From the NCBI GenBank assembly GCA_949316235.1, contig OX438753.1, positions 18,904,801 to 18,968,800 on the forward strand: DNA of 64,000 nt. Direction: 5' to 3'. Positions 26,290 to 39,042 of this stretch are shown here, piece by piece. The notes beneath the pieces were generated by a model, which saw only the letters and a list, made by a program, of their open reading frames with translations, did not search any database and was not told the origin of the DNA. Source of the DNA: Oegoconia quadripuncta (lineage: Eukaryota > Arthropoda > Insecta > Lepidoptera > Autostichidae). Made by a program: the position numbers and the translations under genes. How positions within the stretch are numbered: the stretch's first letter is position 1; every line of letters starts with the position of its first letter.

Positions 26290-27829
26290 GTACTCATGCT
26301 AATCTGGGGCGTAAGGTTTAAGGTTTAACACCAAAACTCAGGGTATCGGAATTCGTTAACAAAAACACACAGTTACTTGATTAATTATATAATTTGTTTG
26401 TAAACGCTTTATTATACTTTATGAAATTACACCAGGCCTTTTTTAGACATTTTATGTGATAATCATTCCCAAGAACCAGTTTACAGAATACATATTTGTA
26501 AGTCATATTAAACTTCCGAATTACCTACTTTAAAAACTTTAATTTTAACTGCAATAAAATGGTAAAAAGCGAGTCATAGGGCCATGTAAGTACTACATAA
26601 AACGATTTCCCTATATGCGAGCGAAGCGAGCACGGGAGTTTGGGGCAGCTCGACATCTGTTGGTTAGGTTCTCGGATCAATGTTTATTGGTCTGTGGTTA
26701 GGTTAGAAGGGTGTGGCGGAAACGAGGTGGGCGAAATCGAGTATGCAGAGAGAAATGAAATTTGGCCTTGTAATATAATGGTCAATTGATCTATCGGACA
26801 TATAATAGAATGGTTAATGTTATGACGAGTTTTCGATATTGCGGTAAATAGTTTTACGGAAATTTGACACAACGTGAAGTAAAAAGGTCAATCAAAACGC
26901 GGAAATGTAATACAAAACATAATTTCGGATAAAAAAAAATGTCTAACTAATAAATGTCAAGACGTTAGCGGAATAACAAATATTCGGAACAAAAAATATC
27001 GGAAATATAATAAATAACGGTATTATTATTTAATCAACTATTACACACGACTAGTAATATTGTAACAAGTTTTCATGTCAACTATAATAATTTTTTGACT
27101 AAAAACACCGATGCTTGTGCAGTGACGCACCACAAACTATAGGGCATCTTCTATGCTGCCCTGCTACAGCGCTGATAATTCTGGCAGTACCGCTTGTAGA
27201 AAAACGTACGCAATACTATTGTTTTCATAGTTGTGTGTGTGACTATTGTGGTATAGAGATTAAGTAATATTCATCTGTTTCATATTATATTACACTCATT
27301 TTGATTGCAACATACACTATATGACGACCCCGCCAGCCCCGTGACGCGATGCCGATGCACTCTTTTCCGCTCAAGTTAGTGATAAATGATAAACATACCC
27401 TTAAACTACATGAGCTACATCATCATAGCATCGAAATATAAGATGAAATAGTAATCACACAGAATGCCACTGGATCTGCCACCAACGATGCGGTTTCAAA
27501 GAAGGTTGTGGAAACAAACCAGAGCGTCGTTAAAACTATTGCTATAATATTGATTGTTTTATTTTTATTTATATACTTTTTGGAAGATTTACAGACTAAT
27601 ATAAACGATGGAACTAAAAAAACTATCAGTAAAAACAATGCTCATAAAAAATCGCCGCCAATATACCGGTGAGTTTATGAGAGAGGAAAAAAAACTTTGA
27701 GAAAATATGAGTTCCAAATAAATTACGCATGATACGAACCCTAAGAATCCCGCCAGTCGCATATCAATCTCCGGCGGGAGCGTACGTCGAATATGGTTTT
27801 GAAAAAAAAAAAATAACGACCTAAAATCA

Positions 27830-29372
27830 AAAATATTTTATTCAATGTAGGATACAAAAATATCACTTATTGAAAGTCAACATGTTATTATTTTTTTTTA
27901 AACTACATCGCTTCGCAAGGTGTTATGGTTAGGGAGAAGAAGCGACAAGAAACTCCGCAACAACACATCTTTTCAATTTGTTTCCATCTTTACAATAATA
28001 TTACATTTTAATATTACATATTACAAAACAATAGCAATTAACATAACGACCAGCTAACACCAGACCTCCTTATCGCCTAAATAATCATCTATCCTGTAAT
28101 AACCCTTCTTACACCGAGTTTCTTTAATGTGGCGTTTAAATTTCTGCTCTGTTAAACTCAATACATGTTCTGGTATTTTATTGTAAAAGCGTATGCTGTG
28201 TCCCACAAAGGATGTGCTAACCTTGCTAAGTCTAAATTGTGGAATTTCAATTTTATTTTTGTTTCTAGTATTCAAATTATGATTATCAGAATGTTTACGA
28301 AATAGGCATATATTTTTGCGTACATACATTATACTGTCATAGTATATATTGAGATGCAACAGTTAAAATACTTATTTCTTTAAACAGTTCTCTTAGAGAA
28401 TCACGGCAGCGTAAATTATATATTGCTCTGATTGCTCTTTTTTGTAGAACAAATATTGTTTGAATATCTGCAGCCCTACCCCACAGTAGTATACCATAAG
28501 ACATAATGCAGTACGCTTCTACTAGAAAGTAGCTAAAATAAACGAGCCTCGCTGTTTTAATGTCAGTAAGTTGTCTAATCTTACGAACAGCATAAGCAGC
28601 TGAACTGAGCCTGCTCGCAAGTGTCTCAATATGCGACCCCCACTGTAGTGTGGAGTCCAAAGTAATGCCAAGAAAAACAGTGTTCTCAACAAATTCCAAT
28701 GCCTCACTATTTAACTTTAGGTTGTTTTCCCCCTGCCTTACATTAGGTAAGGAAAACTTAATACATTTGGTTTTCTTAGCATTTAGGACTAAATTATTCA
28801 CAGTAAACCAGTTCGAAACCTGTGAAAGAGTATCGTTTACATCGTCAATATCATTCGACCCTCTCTTTATTTTGAATATAAATGAAGTGTCATCAGCAAA
28901 CAACACAATATCAACCAGGTTCCGAACTAAATAAGGCAAGTCGTTAATATAAACTAAAACCCATAAAAGGACCCAGAATTGATCCTTGAGGCACTCCCAT
29001 TTTCACAAAAGATCCTGAAGATTTTTCCAGATTTACCTTAACTTTTTGAATTCTATTTTCTAAATAAGAAGTTAATAAGTCGAGGGCTTTGCCGTGTACC
29101 CCATAATGTTCTAATTTAAATAAAAGCGTTTTGTGATCCACACTATCGAATGCCTTTGAAAGATCGCAAAACACACCGATTGCATCGCTGCGATCTTCCC
29201 AGGCATTATAAATATTTTTAATTAGAGCTACACCAGCATCCGTTGTCGAGCGACCGTTAGTAAAGCCAAACTGTTTATCATGTAGTAGTCCATTTGTATT
29301 GAAATGACACAGTATTTGACCCAGAATAAGTTTCTCAAAAATTTTACTAAGAACAGGTAGAATGGGTAGAAT
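27830..29372 (-). pseudogene. Duplicate of the broken LINE at 16415-17957
   Basis: Same frames and same frameshifts as copy 1, which itself argues against independent, old duplication. Confidence 0.8.
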
Positions 29373-29594
29373 TCTATTTCACTAAATTAACATGCCTTAT
29401 TTTTTTCCTTACTGTAAAAAAACTCATCCGGTATAAACATGGACGGTAGCACACAGTAATATTAGGTCAGTATAAGTATTACAAATAATTATGTAGCTGC
29501 GAAATTTTACAATTAAATCGTTTAAGAACAAAAAAAAAGAAAAATTGGCATGCAAAGTTCGATCTCGTTCACTAACACGCTCCTGCCCGTCTAA

Positions 29595-29926
29595 GGCCCG
29601 TATTGATAAACCAATCTCAATACATGTCTTGAGGCTGTATCACCCGAGATGCGTCTTAAGAAGTTGACGCTATCATAAGCTCTGTGCTAATTTATAAACC
29701 AATCTTGAGGTCTACTCAGCTGAGATCACTTCTCAAGTATTCGCCTCAGCGGCGAATGAATGATAGTCTTGAGTTTCGTTTATAAATACGCGCACCACTC
29801 AAGTGAGTACGGCTTGAGTATGCACATGCTTTTCAGGTCTCAAGTTCGGTTTATTAATCAACACGTTTACTTGACACCGGTCACAAGACTGTTCTCAATC
29901 TTGAGAATGGTTTATTAATACGGGCC
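29595..29926. mobile_element. Duplicate of the Harbinger-like MITE
   Basis: Same ends and TAA flanks as 18180-18511. Confidence 0.75.
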
Positions 29927-30014
29927 TAAGAAATGTTTGGCACGTGGTTGTATATCCCAACTAATTCCCAACTATAATAATATGTATATATAAATATTTA
30001 TATATTTATATTTA

Positions 30015-30329
30015 TTTATTTATATATTATAATAAATGCGAAAGTTTGTGTGTGTGTATGTTTGTTACCTCCTCACGCCTAAACGGCTGGGCGGATTTGG
30101 ATGAAATTTGGTTGGTAGACAGATTAGGAGCTGGATAACATATAGGCATATTTTTTAAACGACTTCAAAAAAGGAGTAGGTTCTGTATTCGCGGCGTATT
30201 TTTTTTTTTTTATGTATGTACATCGATATCTCCGAGATTTGGCGGTTGATTCACATGGTTCTTTTTGTAATTGCTGAACCGATTTTAATGAAATCTTCCA
30301 CGCGGACGAAGTCGCGGGCGGCAAGCTAG
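30015..30329 (+). mobile_element. Duplicate of the Helitron-like element
   Basis: Same as 18600-18914, again ending CTAG 18 bases before the exon copy. Confidence 0.65.
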
Positions 30330-30347
30330 TGTATTATATGTTAGCAG

Positions 30348-30575
30348 GTGGTGCGACTGGAGTCGGTGGAGGGGTCGCCGACGGTGGGGCGGCGGCACCG
30401 CGGCCCGTACCGCGGGTTGCCCGACGAGTCGTCCAACGAGTCGCCGCACTCCACCCCGGTGCACGCGCGCCGCTTGCCGCTCAAGAAGAAACGCAAACCC
30501 GCCGACTGGCGAGCCAAGGGCACCTACCGGGGGCTGCCAGACGTCTCCTCGGATGACCATCACGCAGACGGACAG
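30348..30575 (+). CDS. GOPC: Duplicate of GOPC exon i
   Basis: Same as 18933-19160. Probably the same locus assembled twice. Confidence 0.5.
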
Positions 30576-30739
30576 GTTGGTATAACATAATACTATAACC
30601 CAGGTATACACAGCGATTGTGTTAAAAGTTAAATATCGGTTGAACGCGACCTTCATCAAACCTTAAATCAAACCTTGCCTCTTTCAAAAAAATCACACTG
30701 AAATCGGACCATGCACTATTGAGTACCATTCAAACATCA

Positions 30740-32471
30740 AAAATAAAAAATATTTTATTCAATGTAGGATACAAAAGTATCACTTATTGAAAGTCAACAT
30801 GTTATTTTTTTTTTAAACTACATCGCTTCACAAGGTGTTATGGTTAGGGAGAAGAAGCGACAAGAAACTCCGCAACAACACATCTTTTCAATTAGTTTCC
30901 ATCTTTACAATAATATTACATTTTATATTACATATTACAAAACAATAGCAATTAACATAACGACTAGCTAACACCAGAGGGCCTATTACGTAAATTTAAA
31001 CGTTTCAATCGGCCATCGGCCATCGTTTACGATCATCGACCACTCGTATAAAAGTTACTGCATTACGTATGTCGTCGTTTGACACTCGTATACAATGAAT
31101 GAATGATATTGGAATTGTCCAAAAGTATTGCTACTCGACACTAGACGCCGCTATTGTGTACTTTTTTCGTTAACACCTTGGGCTAAAAGAGCGCAATAGA
31201 AAGGGATGCCCTTATACCCAGAATAACGTTATCTCACTCTATTTTTGCATTACATAATTTCTAACCTACCAAATTTGTACATGCAGTGCTGCCAATTACG
31301 AAAAAATTCCTCGATTTGTGGGAAAATAGAGAGTGAGGAATAATTTAAATCGGGAATTTATCGGGGAATCAAGGCCAATAAAATTTGTAAAAGAACCCAT
31401 AGTATTTTTATTGCTAATCGTGTTACTACATTTTACTACATTTTTTACGTAATAAGAACAACAAGTTTTTAAGTTAAAGTAAATTAAACAAGATTTTACA
31501 TGAAACAATATTATACTTCTTTAATTATCATTTCGGAGAAATTTCTGGAAAATTACGTAGGAACCATTAAAAATATTGTTTGATACATGCTTGGATCATC
31601 TACATGACTCATAACATCATCATGTAATAAAAATAATTTTATAGTAGTAGGTTATTTGTCGAAATATTCACTTTCTGGAAGAGGTATTTGTTCTACAAAT
31701 TATTAGTAGGAGCACTAGCTTAACTAATAAATGTAAAACACGTTTTTGAAATAATATTTTTTTGCAATAACAAAAGAATCATAAGAATTCTTAGTACCTA
31801 TAGTGAATACGAATACGATTGGGGTAAACCCCGACTCACCTTTATCGTTAACGTTTGAATCGTATTCGATGTGCATAGGTAATGCCGATGTCATTACTTT
31901 TGTATGAGAGATCATTCATTCATCGTCAATCGTATCGATGACACTCGCATTCGTAATCGTTTGAAATGCGTAATAAGATTTCGCGAGTTTGACGTCGATG
32001 ATCGTAATAATCGTTTACGATGGACTCATCGATTGACTTACGTAATAGATCCTCTGACCTCCTTATCGCCTAAATAATCATCTATCCTGTAATAACCCTT
32101 CTTACACAGTTTCTTTAATGTGGCGTTTAAATTTGTGCTCTGTTAAACTTAATACATGTTCTGGTATTTTATTGTAATAGCGTATGCTGTGTCCCACAAA
32201 GGATGTGCTAACCTTGCTAAGTGTAAATTGTGGAATTTCAATTTTATTTTTGTTTCTAGTATTCAAATTATGATTATCAGAATGTTTACGAAATAGGCAT
32301 ATATTTTTGCGTACAGACATTATACTGTCATATATATATTGGGATGCAACAGTTAAAATATTTATTTCTTTAAACAGATCTCTTAGAGAGTCACGGCAGC
32401 GTAAATTATATATTGCTCTGATTGCTCTTTTTTGTAGAACAAATATTGTTTGAATATCTGCAGCCCTACCC
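30740..32471 (-). pseudogene. Duplicate of the interrupted LINE fragment
   Basis: Same as 19325-21056, with the inserted element at 30976-32053. Confidence 0.75.
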
Positions 32472-32579
32472 TAGTATCCATCGTACTCGTACTCTAGTAT
32501 CCATCTGACAGCTGTCATCTTCAAAATTTGGATAGCAACACTATGGTGTTAGTGTGGCTATATTAATATTTGTCTGTAG

Positions 32580-32745
32580 GAGTGTCCGGCAGCCGATGGA
32601 CAATGCGGTGCGCCCACAGTCCCCGAGCCACAAACCCCCCTCCCTCCACCGCAGGAAGTCTCCATCCCGCCTCTCGTCATCGACTCGGATAAGAACAAAC
32701 CCAACGGAGATGGGAAACGGAGAGAGAATAAAGGATTCAGAATAG
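32580..32745 (+). CDS. GOPC: Duplicate of GOPC exon j
   Basis: Same as 21165-21330. Probably the same locus assembled twice. Confidence 0.5.
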
Positions 32746-33840
32746 GTAGGTCATCAATTCGCTCCGACCCTAAAAGGTATTAAGAGACGTCAGAGATCCA
32801 TCGTAATCCATCAGCCCCCGTAGAATGACAAAGGATTGGTACCTAAAATCAACATTCTTTAGATCAACTTTCATTATATCAACACCAATAGGTCAACAGT
32901 GTAACAGGTCAACCATTTATTGTATCAATAATTTGTTATATCAATGGTTCATTAGATCAACAGATTATTTTGTCAACAATTAACTACATCAACTGTTTAC
33001 GAGTTCAAATAGGTGTCATTAAAGGTAATAATACTTATGTGGCATAGTCAAGTTAATGAGTAGATTTCTAAAACGGAGCGATTCGGTTCTGTTTCTCATG
33101 TTTCCAACCTAACCTAATTAACAAACAAAGTTAACCTCACCTAACTGTGATATACGTACCATTCTAAATAAATGTAGGACGTGTTTCTTTTTTCTGATAT
33201 TCTCGTAATTGACACCTAATAAGATGGGGGCCCGGGTCAGTACGCTACCACCTTCGGCCTCATCTTCACTTAACAACGTGATTGAGGTCAAGTGCTAACC
33301 CGTTGTGGACAAAAAAAAAACTAAGGGAACGGAGGTTTTTGCCCCTCAAAGTCTGCGAACGCCTACCCGCCTGCCTAGCGATTGAGGCATAGCCAACACC
33401 CAATGGAAGTTAAAAAAACGACCAGTCCCCGGTTGACTCGCTTATCCTGGCTCTGGTAGCGGTCATGGTAACAGGTGAGGGCAGGGAGTGCTAAGAATCG
33501 CCACCCCAACGAAGTCGACCTGATGAAGCTGCTGGATGCAGGCTGCTTCCAACCGGTCGCTATGGAAATCTATGGGGAGGCCTATGTTCAGCAGTAAACG
33601 TCCTATGGCTAACATGATGATGAATTGTTAGTGTAATGTTGATAAAACGAGGCTGGTCCTAAGGGAGTGAGGTCTAATTTTAAAAATCGTATTAACATGA
33701 TTGCGACAGTATGTTTGTTTCTCTTACTTGCACGTTATTATTCGTAATGAAACCGTCTTAAAAGGACTTATGCTTTTTATGATATACAGACGAAGCAATG
33801 GGCTGCAGCTAGTAATATAATAAAAACATGTATCTTTCAG

Positions 33841-33959
33841 GTTCAGCACGGAGGGTGACCGAGCACGCTCCGTTAACCAATGGCGATGTGGAACGGACGA
33901 AGTTCCCCGCACGCCTGTTGGCCGGCGAAGGTGACCCAGACTTCGGCACGCCAGTCTGA
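33841..33959 (+). CDS. GOPC: Duplicate of GOPC terminal exon
   Basis: Same as 22426-22544, including the stop codon. No upstream PDZ or coiled-coil exons accompany this second set. Confidence 0.5.
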
Positions 33960-36900
33960 GTGGTCTGCGCCAGGGTTCAGGGGAATGGTCGTATGTGGGA
34001 CTAGACATGCCACTTCTACAGTGTTAATAACTATTTTGCCGAGATATCAGTTCCCCTAGACAAGTGGCAAACGTTTCTGTAACGACAAACGCTAACGCTT
34101 CGACTTTCGCAACTGATGGGTTATCAACTGTTTGCCGTTTATAGACATCCAATTAACTGCGGAATTCGATAGCGTTAGTCGTTGGGAAATATTTCTCACG
34201 CGACTAAGCTGTATCGTGAATCGTTGTTGTTTTTTCGCAAAATTAGCAAGTAACCTTATCATCAGCCTTGGTTAGTGATGGATGATGATAATTAATGGGC
34301 AAGTTTCAGAGTCACGCTTAAGGGCATAGTGAAATTAATGCGGGATAAACGCATAACAATAGTTAACTAAAAATCGTAAATCTGTAAATCTTCCAAAAAG
34401 TTAATAAATAACAATAAATAGGCATTACTATAAATTGAAAATTTATAAAACTCCGATAAACTACGAGTATATATCAACCAGATATACAAACCTGTGTGAA
34501 ATGATAATAATATGGCTTAGAACCATCTCGGTTCATTTGTTTTGGCGCTACAATGTCACAGACTGGCATAGGCTTCAAACTTAAAACTTTCTTTTTTCCA
34601 AACGGAGCCGCATTCTCTATCTCACGAATGTATCATCAAGTGTCGCCTTACTGCACCATCAGCTCTGTCAGACATACAAAGTGTCCACTACGCATAAATA
34701 TTATCACGGCACTTTTGCTGTAAGCTGTTATGGAGTTCCAGTCAGTCCACGATTACTGCATCATCAGGTCTGGGTGACATTTAAACGGAACTGTTACGTA
34801 TGCTCGGAGGAATAGTAGAATTTAGACCATCCATATCTTCATAAGCCGGTTAATAAAACGAAGTTACATTTACTGTTACAGCACACGCACGTCACCGCTA
34901 AAGCGTAACTCTGAAATCGCCTGTTCACTTGTGCTGTTGTGGGCCAGTGTGACCCGCTTAGTCTCTCTACAACGACACGTGATAGAAGCCTGCTGTCACG
35001 TTCTTGCTGTATGCGAGTAAAAGAGAGACTATGGGACATGCTCGCCCTACAGGAGTTTTATTGTATCTACAACACCTATCGCAATACCTTTATAGTTGAC
35101 ATTTGACGTCTATTCACGAACTTCGACCGCAATCATTCCGTAAGCTTGGACTTGGACAAGTCATATTATCATATAAGTAGCGAGCAGCTTATTATCAAAT
35201 AATATTTTACATAACGCATCAACAAATTGTAGCATTTAATTAATATATTTTCTAAGAGGTATTGTAGCTTTCTATTATCCACTGTAAAGAGGCATGTCAA
35301 GTCGACTGCAATAATATACCCAAATGCCCGAGTCATTCGGACGCTACATATCTAGGAGGAGAAAGGAAGGTGTTGAAAATAGACAATAAACCCTCGGGGT
35401 ACCCGCTGACGTCATAAACGCCGAAATGTCCGCGACACATTGAAACCGATTTACGAACGCAATCTGTTGCTTGTAAGGTGTAAGGTAAACGAACTGCTGT
35501 TTCGTATAGCTTAATAATTGCCTTTTCACACAAATAAACCCAGCGACCGTAATTGTAAATTATTTAGTGAGAAATACTGGCTTTTGACTGACGAGAATAT
35601 TCGAGAATTCTATTCTACCAATGAAACTAAACAGAACTTTTCGTACTAATAGATCTAAGGGGATTTTATCTCCATTTAATTCTACCAGTAGAAATATAGA
35701 ACTAAATGAAAACTCAGATTCATTTTTCCGCGAAACCCTACAAGGGTCCAGTCCATCCATACAACGTATAGTCGTGACCCTAGTCTTTTACAACGGCATG
35801 AGATATCTTGCTATAGTGTTCACTTTTAAGCGAGTAAGAGATACGCATATCTTTAATCTCGTTTCGTAGTAAAGACTACCGGGGCATGAGAGCTACCGTA
35901 AGCTGCTAGCACGTTAGTGAAACCTTTTCATAAATAACAGCAGTTTATCAATAATGCCTTAGATACATATAAACTAGATTCATGGTCGCCGTCGCCTAAG
36001 AACGTTGCATGGTAAATAAGCACTAATAGTAAATAACTTACAACCTTGGGATCTTCAAGTCTAGAGTGAATAGGCATTTACTGAGTCCGCGAGATACATC
36101 TACGGCTACATCGTCACTTTCCATCAGGTGAGATTGTAGTCAAACGATTGTAGTATTTTTTTTTTTAAATAAAAAAAAAGCACTCTGTTTCGAAACCAAC
36201 GGTGGCGGATTCGAGTCCTGTTAAGGGCAAATATTTGTGTTATGAATACGAACATTATTCGCAAGTCATAAATGTTTATGTAAATGATTATCCGTTATCT
36301 CATATCCATAGTACAGACTTTGCCTAGTTTGGGACTAGTTCATTGTTGTAAGTGTCCGAAATATTTATAATATTTAGGTTATATTATAGCTTCTTATCAT
36401 AGTTGGAAGGGGACCACAGCCAAAGTACCGCTATCAAATCGGGAACGTCTTGTTCCGTAAAGCCGCGTTTTTACGATAAGACTTACTCGTAAGAGTGTGC
36501 TATGACCGAGTAGCCTCCATCCTAGTGTACAATGATAGTGGTTTACACGTTAATAGTTTACTCGTCATTAGCCATGAATATGCAATACGATGCAATACAA
36601 ATACACTTTATTGCACAACAGATAAGAAAATACAGTTTCAGAAAAGTGGTAAGAAGACCTTATCACTAAAAGCGATCTCTTCCAGGCAACCTTTATATTT
36701 AAATATAAGTAAACTATGGAATAGTATCTCACAACATAACCTATGACATTATCAATTTTAACAAATCTTTGACATTCGATATTTGTTTAATGAACTAATA
36801 AATTAAAATTATTTAGTGTAGAAATTAATTTCATAATTATTTACAGGAATTAAATCTTGACAATATTTGCACACCACACAGTGGTAGAATTGGCTATAAG

Positions 36901-37309
36901 AACTTCATGTACCAAATTCCGTAGCAAATAAACATTTCATTACGTACGTTTGTATCTAAGAATTTCCGGGAACAAGAAAACTGCAAACAAAACCTATGTT
37001 ACTACTGGGCATTGGAATATAAAATCTTTACTACAAAAATTACATAAGTATAAAATGTACTTCCCTTATTCAAACAATAAAGCGTATTTATTGATTTGAT
37101 GGAAATATTTCAAACTTTCGCATTGAAAAAAGTGAGGTTATGACACTTTGGTAAGAGTTCACTCGAAAAATAGAGCACTGTCTTAATTCACTACGATTAC
37201 GAACATAATATATAATAATATAACATATGAACGAACATGCACTCAGCACTGGGATGACCGGTTCCCACGATAAAAGTACCATCAGAGTAGCCATCATAGT
37301 ACACTGTCA

Positions 37310-37470
37310 GAGTCCATTCTTATCGTCAAAACGCACCTTAAACCGACGAGCGTGCGTGAACAATTCTATGAGAGTGAATGAAAGAAACGAGGTGTTAGAT
37401 CATAGCAAGTGGAAGTCTGGTCTCTGCCTTACCCCTACGGGAAGAAAGTATGAATTTATGTATAATCTCA
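37310..37470 (+). pseudogene. LINE tail fragment related to 14086-14253
   Basis: AACCGACGAGCGTGCGTGAA, ATGAGAGTGAATGAAAGAAA and GCAAGTGGAAGTCTGGTCTC then TGCCTTACCCC follow the same order as in 14086-14253. Non-functional. Confidence 0.45.
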
Positions 37471-38986
37471 TAATATTATCTTCATTGTGTTTGCGAAAGA
37501 AGATGCTATAATTGAGTTTGTGTGTAGTTTCGTTTCGCCGTAGATAACAATTCAATCGAGACAATTCTTATCTAATACAGCAAGAAACTAGTTGAAAGCT
37601 CGGTCTAACCCGTTAAATTGGACTGGACTTAAACTTCGGTATTTAGAACTGTGCCCCGTGTAACTTGTTTACCCCACGTAGAATGAAGTGAAAGGTTCTT
37701 TAAACGTTAGCGACACGGTCGAGTGGGGTATCAAATAATTTGGATAAGGAAGGGTTTTGTTTACACATTTTAAAATTATTTCCTTTAATTTTGAAGACCT
37801 TAAGAACTTTAACGAAATTAGTATTACGATTCGAAAAATGAATTGTATGGAAGGACTTGAATTATCGCATTATCTCGTGTCAGTTCCTCAATATAATGCG
37901 CGAAATTGGTCCAATATCTAATTCGCATTTGATACAATGACCAAATAAACGCACAATTCGTATTCCATATTCGCAGTATCAAAGCGATAGGTCTACGAAT
38001 AATTTGTCATCCCGATCGCAAAAGGGCAAATACTGCAACGGATAAACAATGCGTCATCGCAAAAGTTCCTCTTACGTTGCTTCAGATTGCGTTTGCGACG
38101 TCGCTAACAAATTATGCTGGAAACATTCCAAACAGGAGTCTAATAATTCATGTTAATTGGCAGTAAGATTGGATAAGAGCACCGTAGTTCGATAACATGT
38201 GCTTGCACGTATGCTGTGAAACAACGAATGCATTTTTCCTAGCTATGATATCAGGTAAGGGATGAATAAATACTGAATGGTTTAAAATTAATAAAAATGT
38301 GGGTTTTGTAACGAAGACTTCAAGACGGCAATTGATCGTTGATCCTATATACAGCTGTCTTTGATCATGAAACTATATCTTGTATATTTGATTAAACAAT
38401 GTCGTCATTGGAAGCAGCTTTATTTTTTCTATTTATTAAACTAATCGTCATTTGTCACGGTGACTCCGAGGCATAGCACAAAGTTAGGTAACGCCTCGCG
38501 GTCCCTCTCAGATTACTTTCGGCCTATCTATCCGAGCTATAGGTTTTTGTGCTAAAGTGAACCCTGGACATACCTCGAAAACGTTTCTCCGCGGACCCGA
38601 AATAAGACCGACATTAGTTTTTAATAGAAATGTCTTGAAGAATGTAACGTCTCATTATAGATTAGAGGGCGCGGAACTTTCAGTCATCAGATTTTAAATT
38701 ATTACACTAATTTAAAAAGCGAAAAGGTACGAATAAATGTAAAACGCTTTGTCCTTCCGATCCTGTGTGTTTTTTGCGTTGTGCTTTTTACAGATGCTTT
38801 CCAAAGCGGTAATAGCTGGGACATACTGACATTATTTCCAATACGTTCAAATTAACATTCAACAATGGTATCGTATATCTTACGTGGGAATAAATGCTTG
38901 AAGTTTGTACTTGTCAAGACAACATGTCGTTACTAATGATAATAGTTATATTGATTCCTTTCATCCCAAATTACTAAACGATGGAT

Positions 38987-39042
38987 AAAGAACGTTACTG
39001 AACGGAGATTGGTCATTAGCCACCAATCTCCGTACGTTCTTT
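38987..39042. repeat. Short imperfect hairpin
   Basis: AAAGAACGT, six extra bases, ACGGAGATTGGT, a short loop, ACCAATCTCCGT and ACGTTCTTT. It could form a 21-base-pair stem with one bulge. No gene context. Confidence 0.6.

Larger units (their letters stand above)
25669..36883. repeat. 11,215-bp duplicated block, copy 2 (probable assembly duplicate)
   Basis: It starts at the first base after the gap with ATGCATGTAATATAGTC (equal to 14254 on) and ends with ACACCACACAGTG (equal to the last bases before the gap), then runs into unique sequence from 36884. All gene and repeat entries of 14254-25468 recur at +11,415. Confidence 0.97.

Noticed and set aside
14254..36883. True segmental duplication of the GOPC 3' end
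   Set aside because: Exact identity and exact abutment to both edges of a 200-N gap fit an unmerged contig overlap better; kept open pending read evidence.
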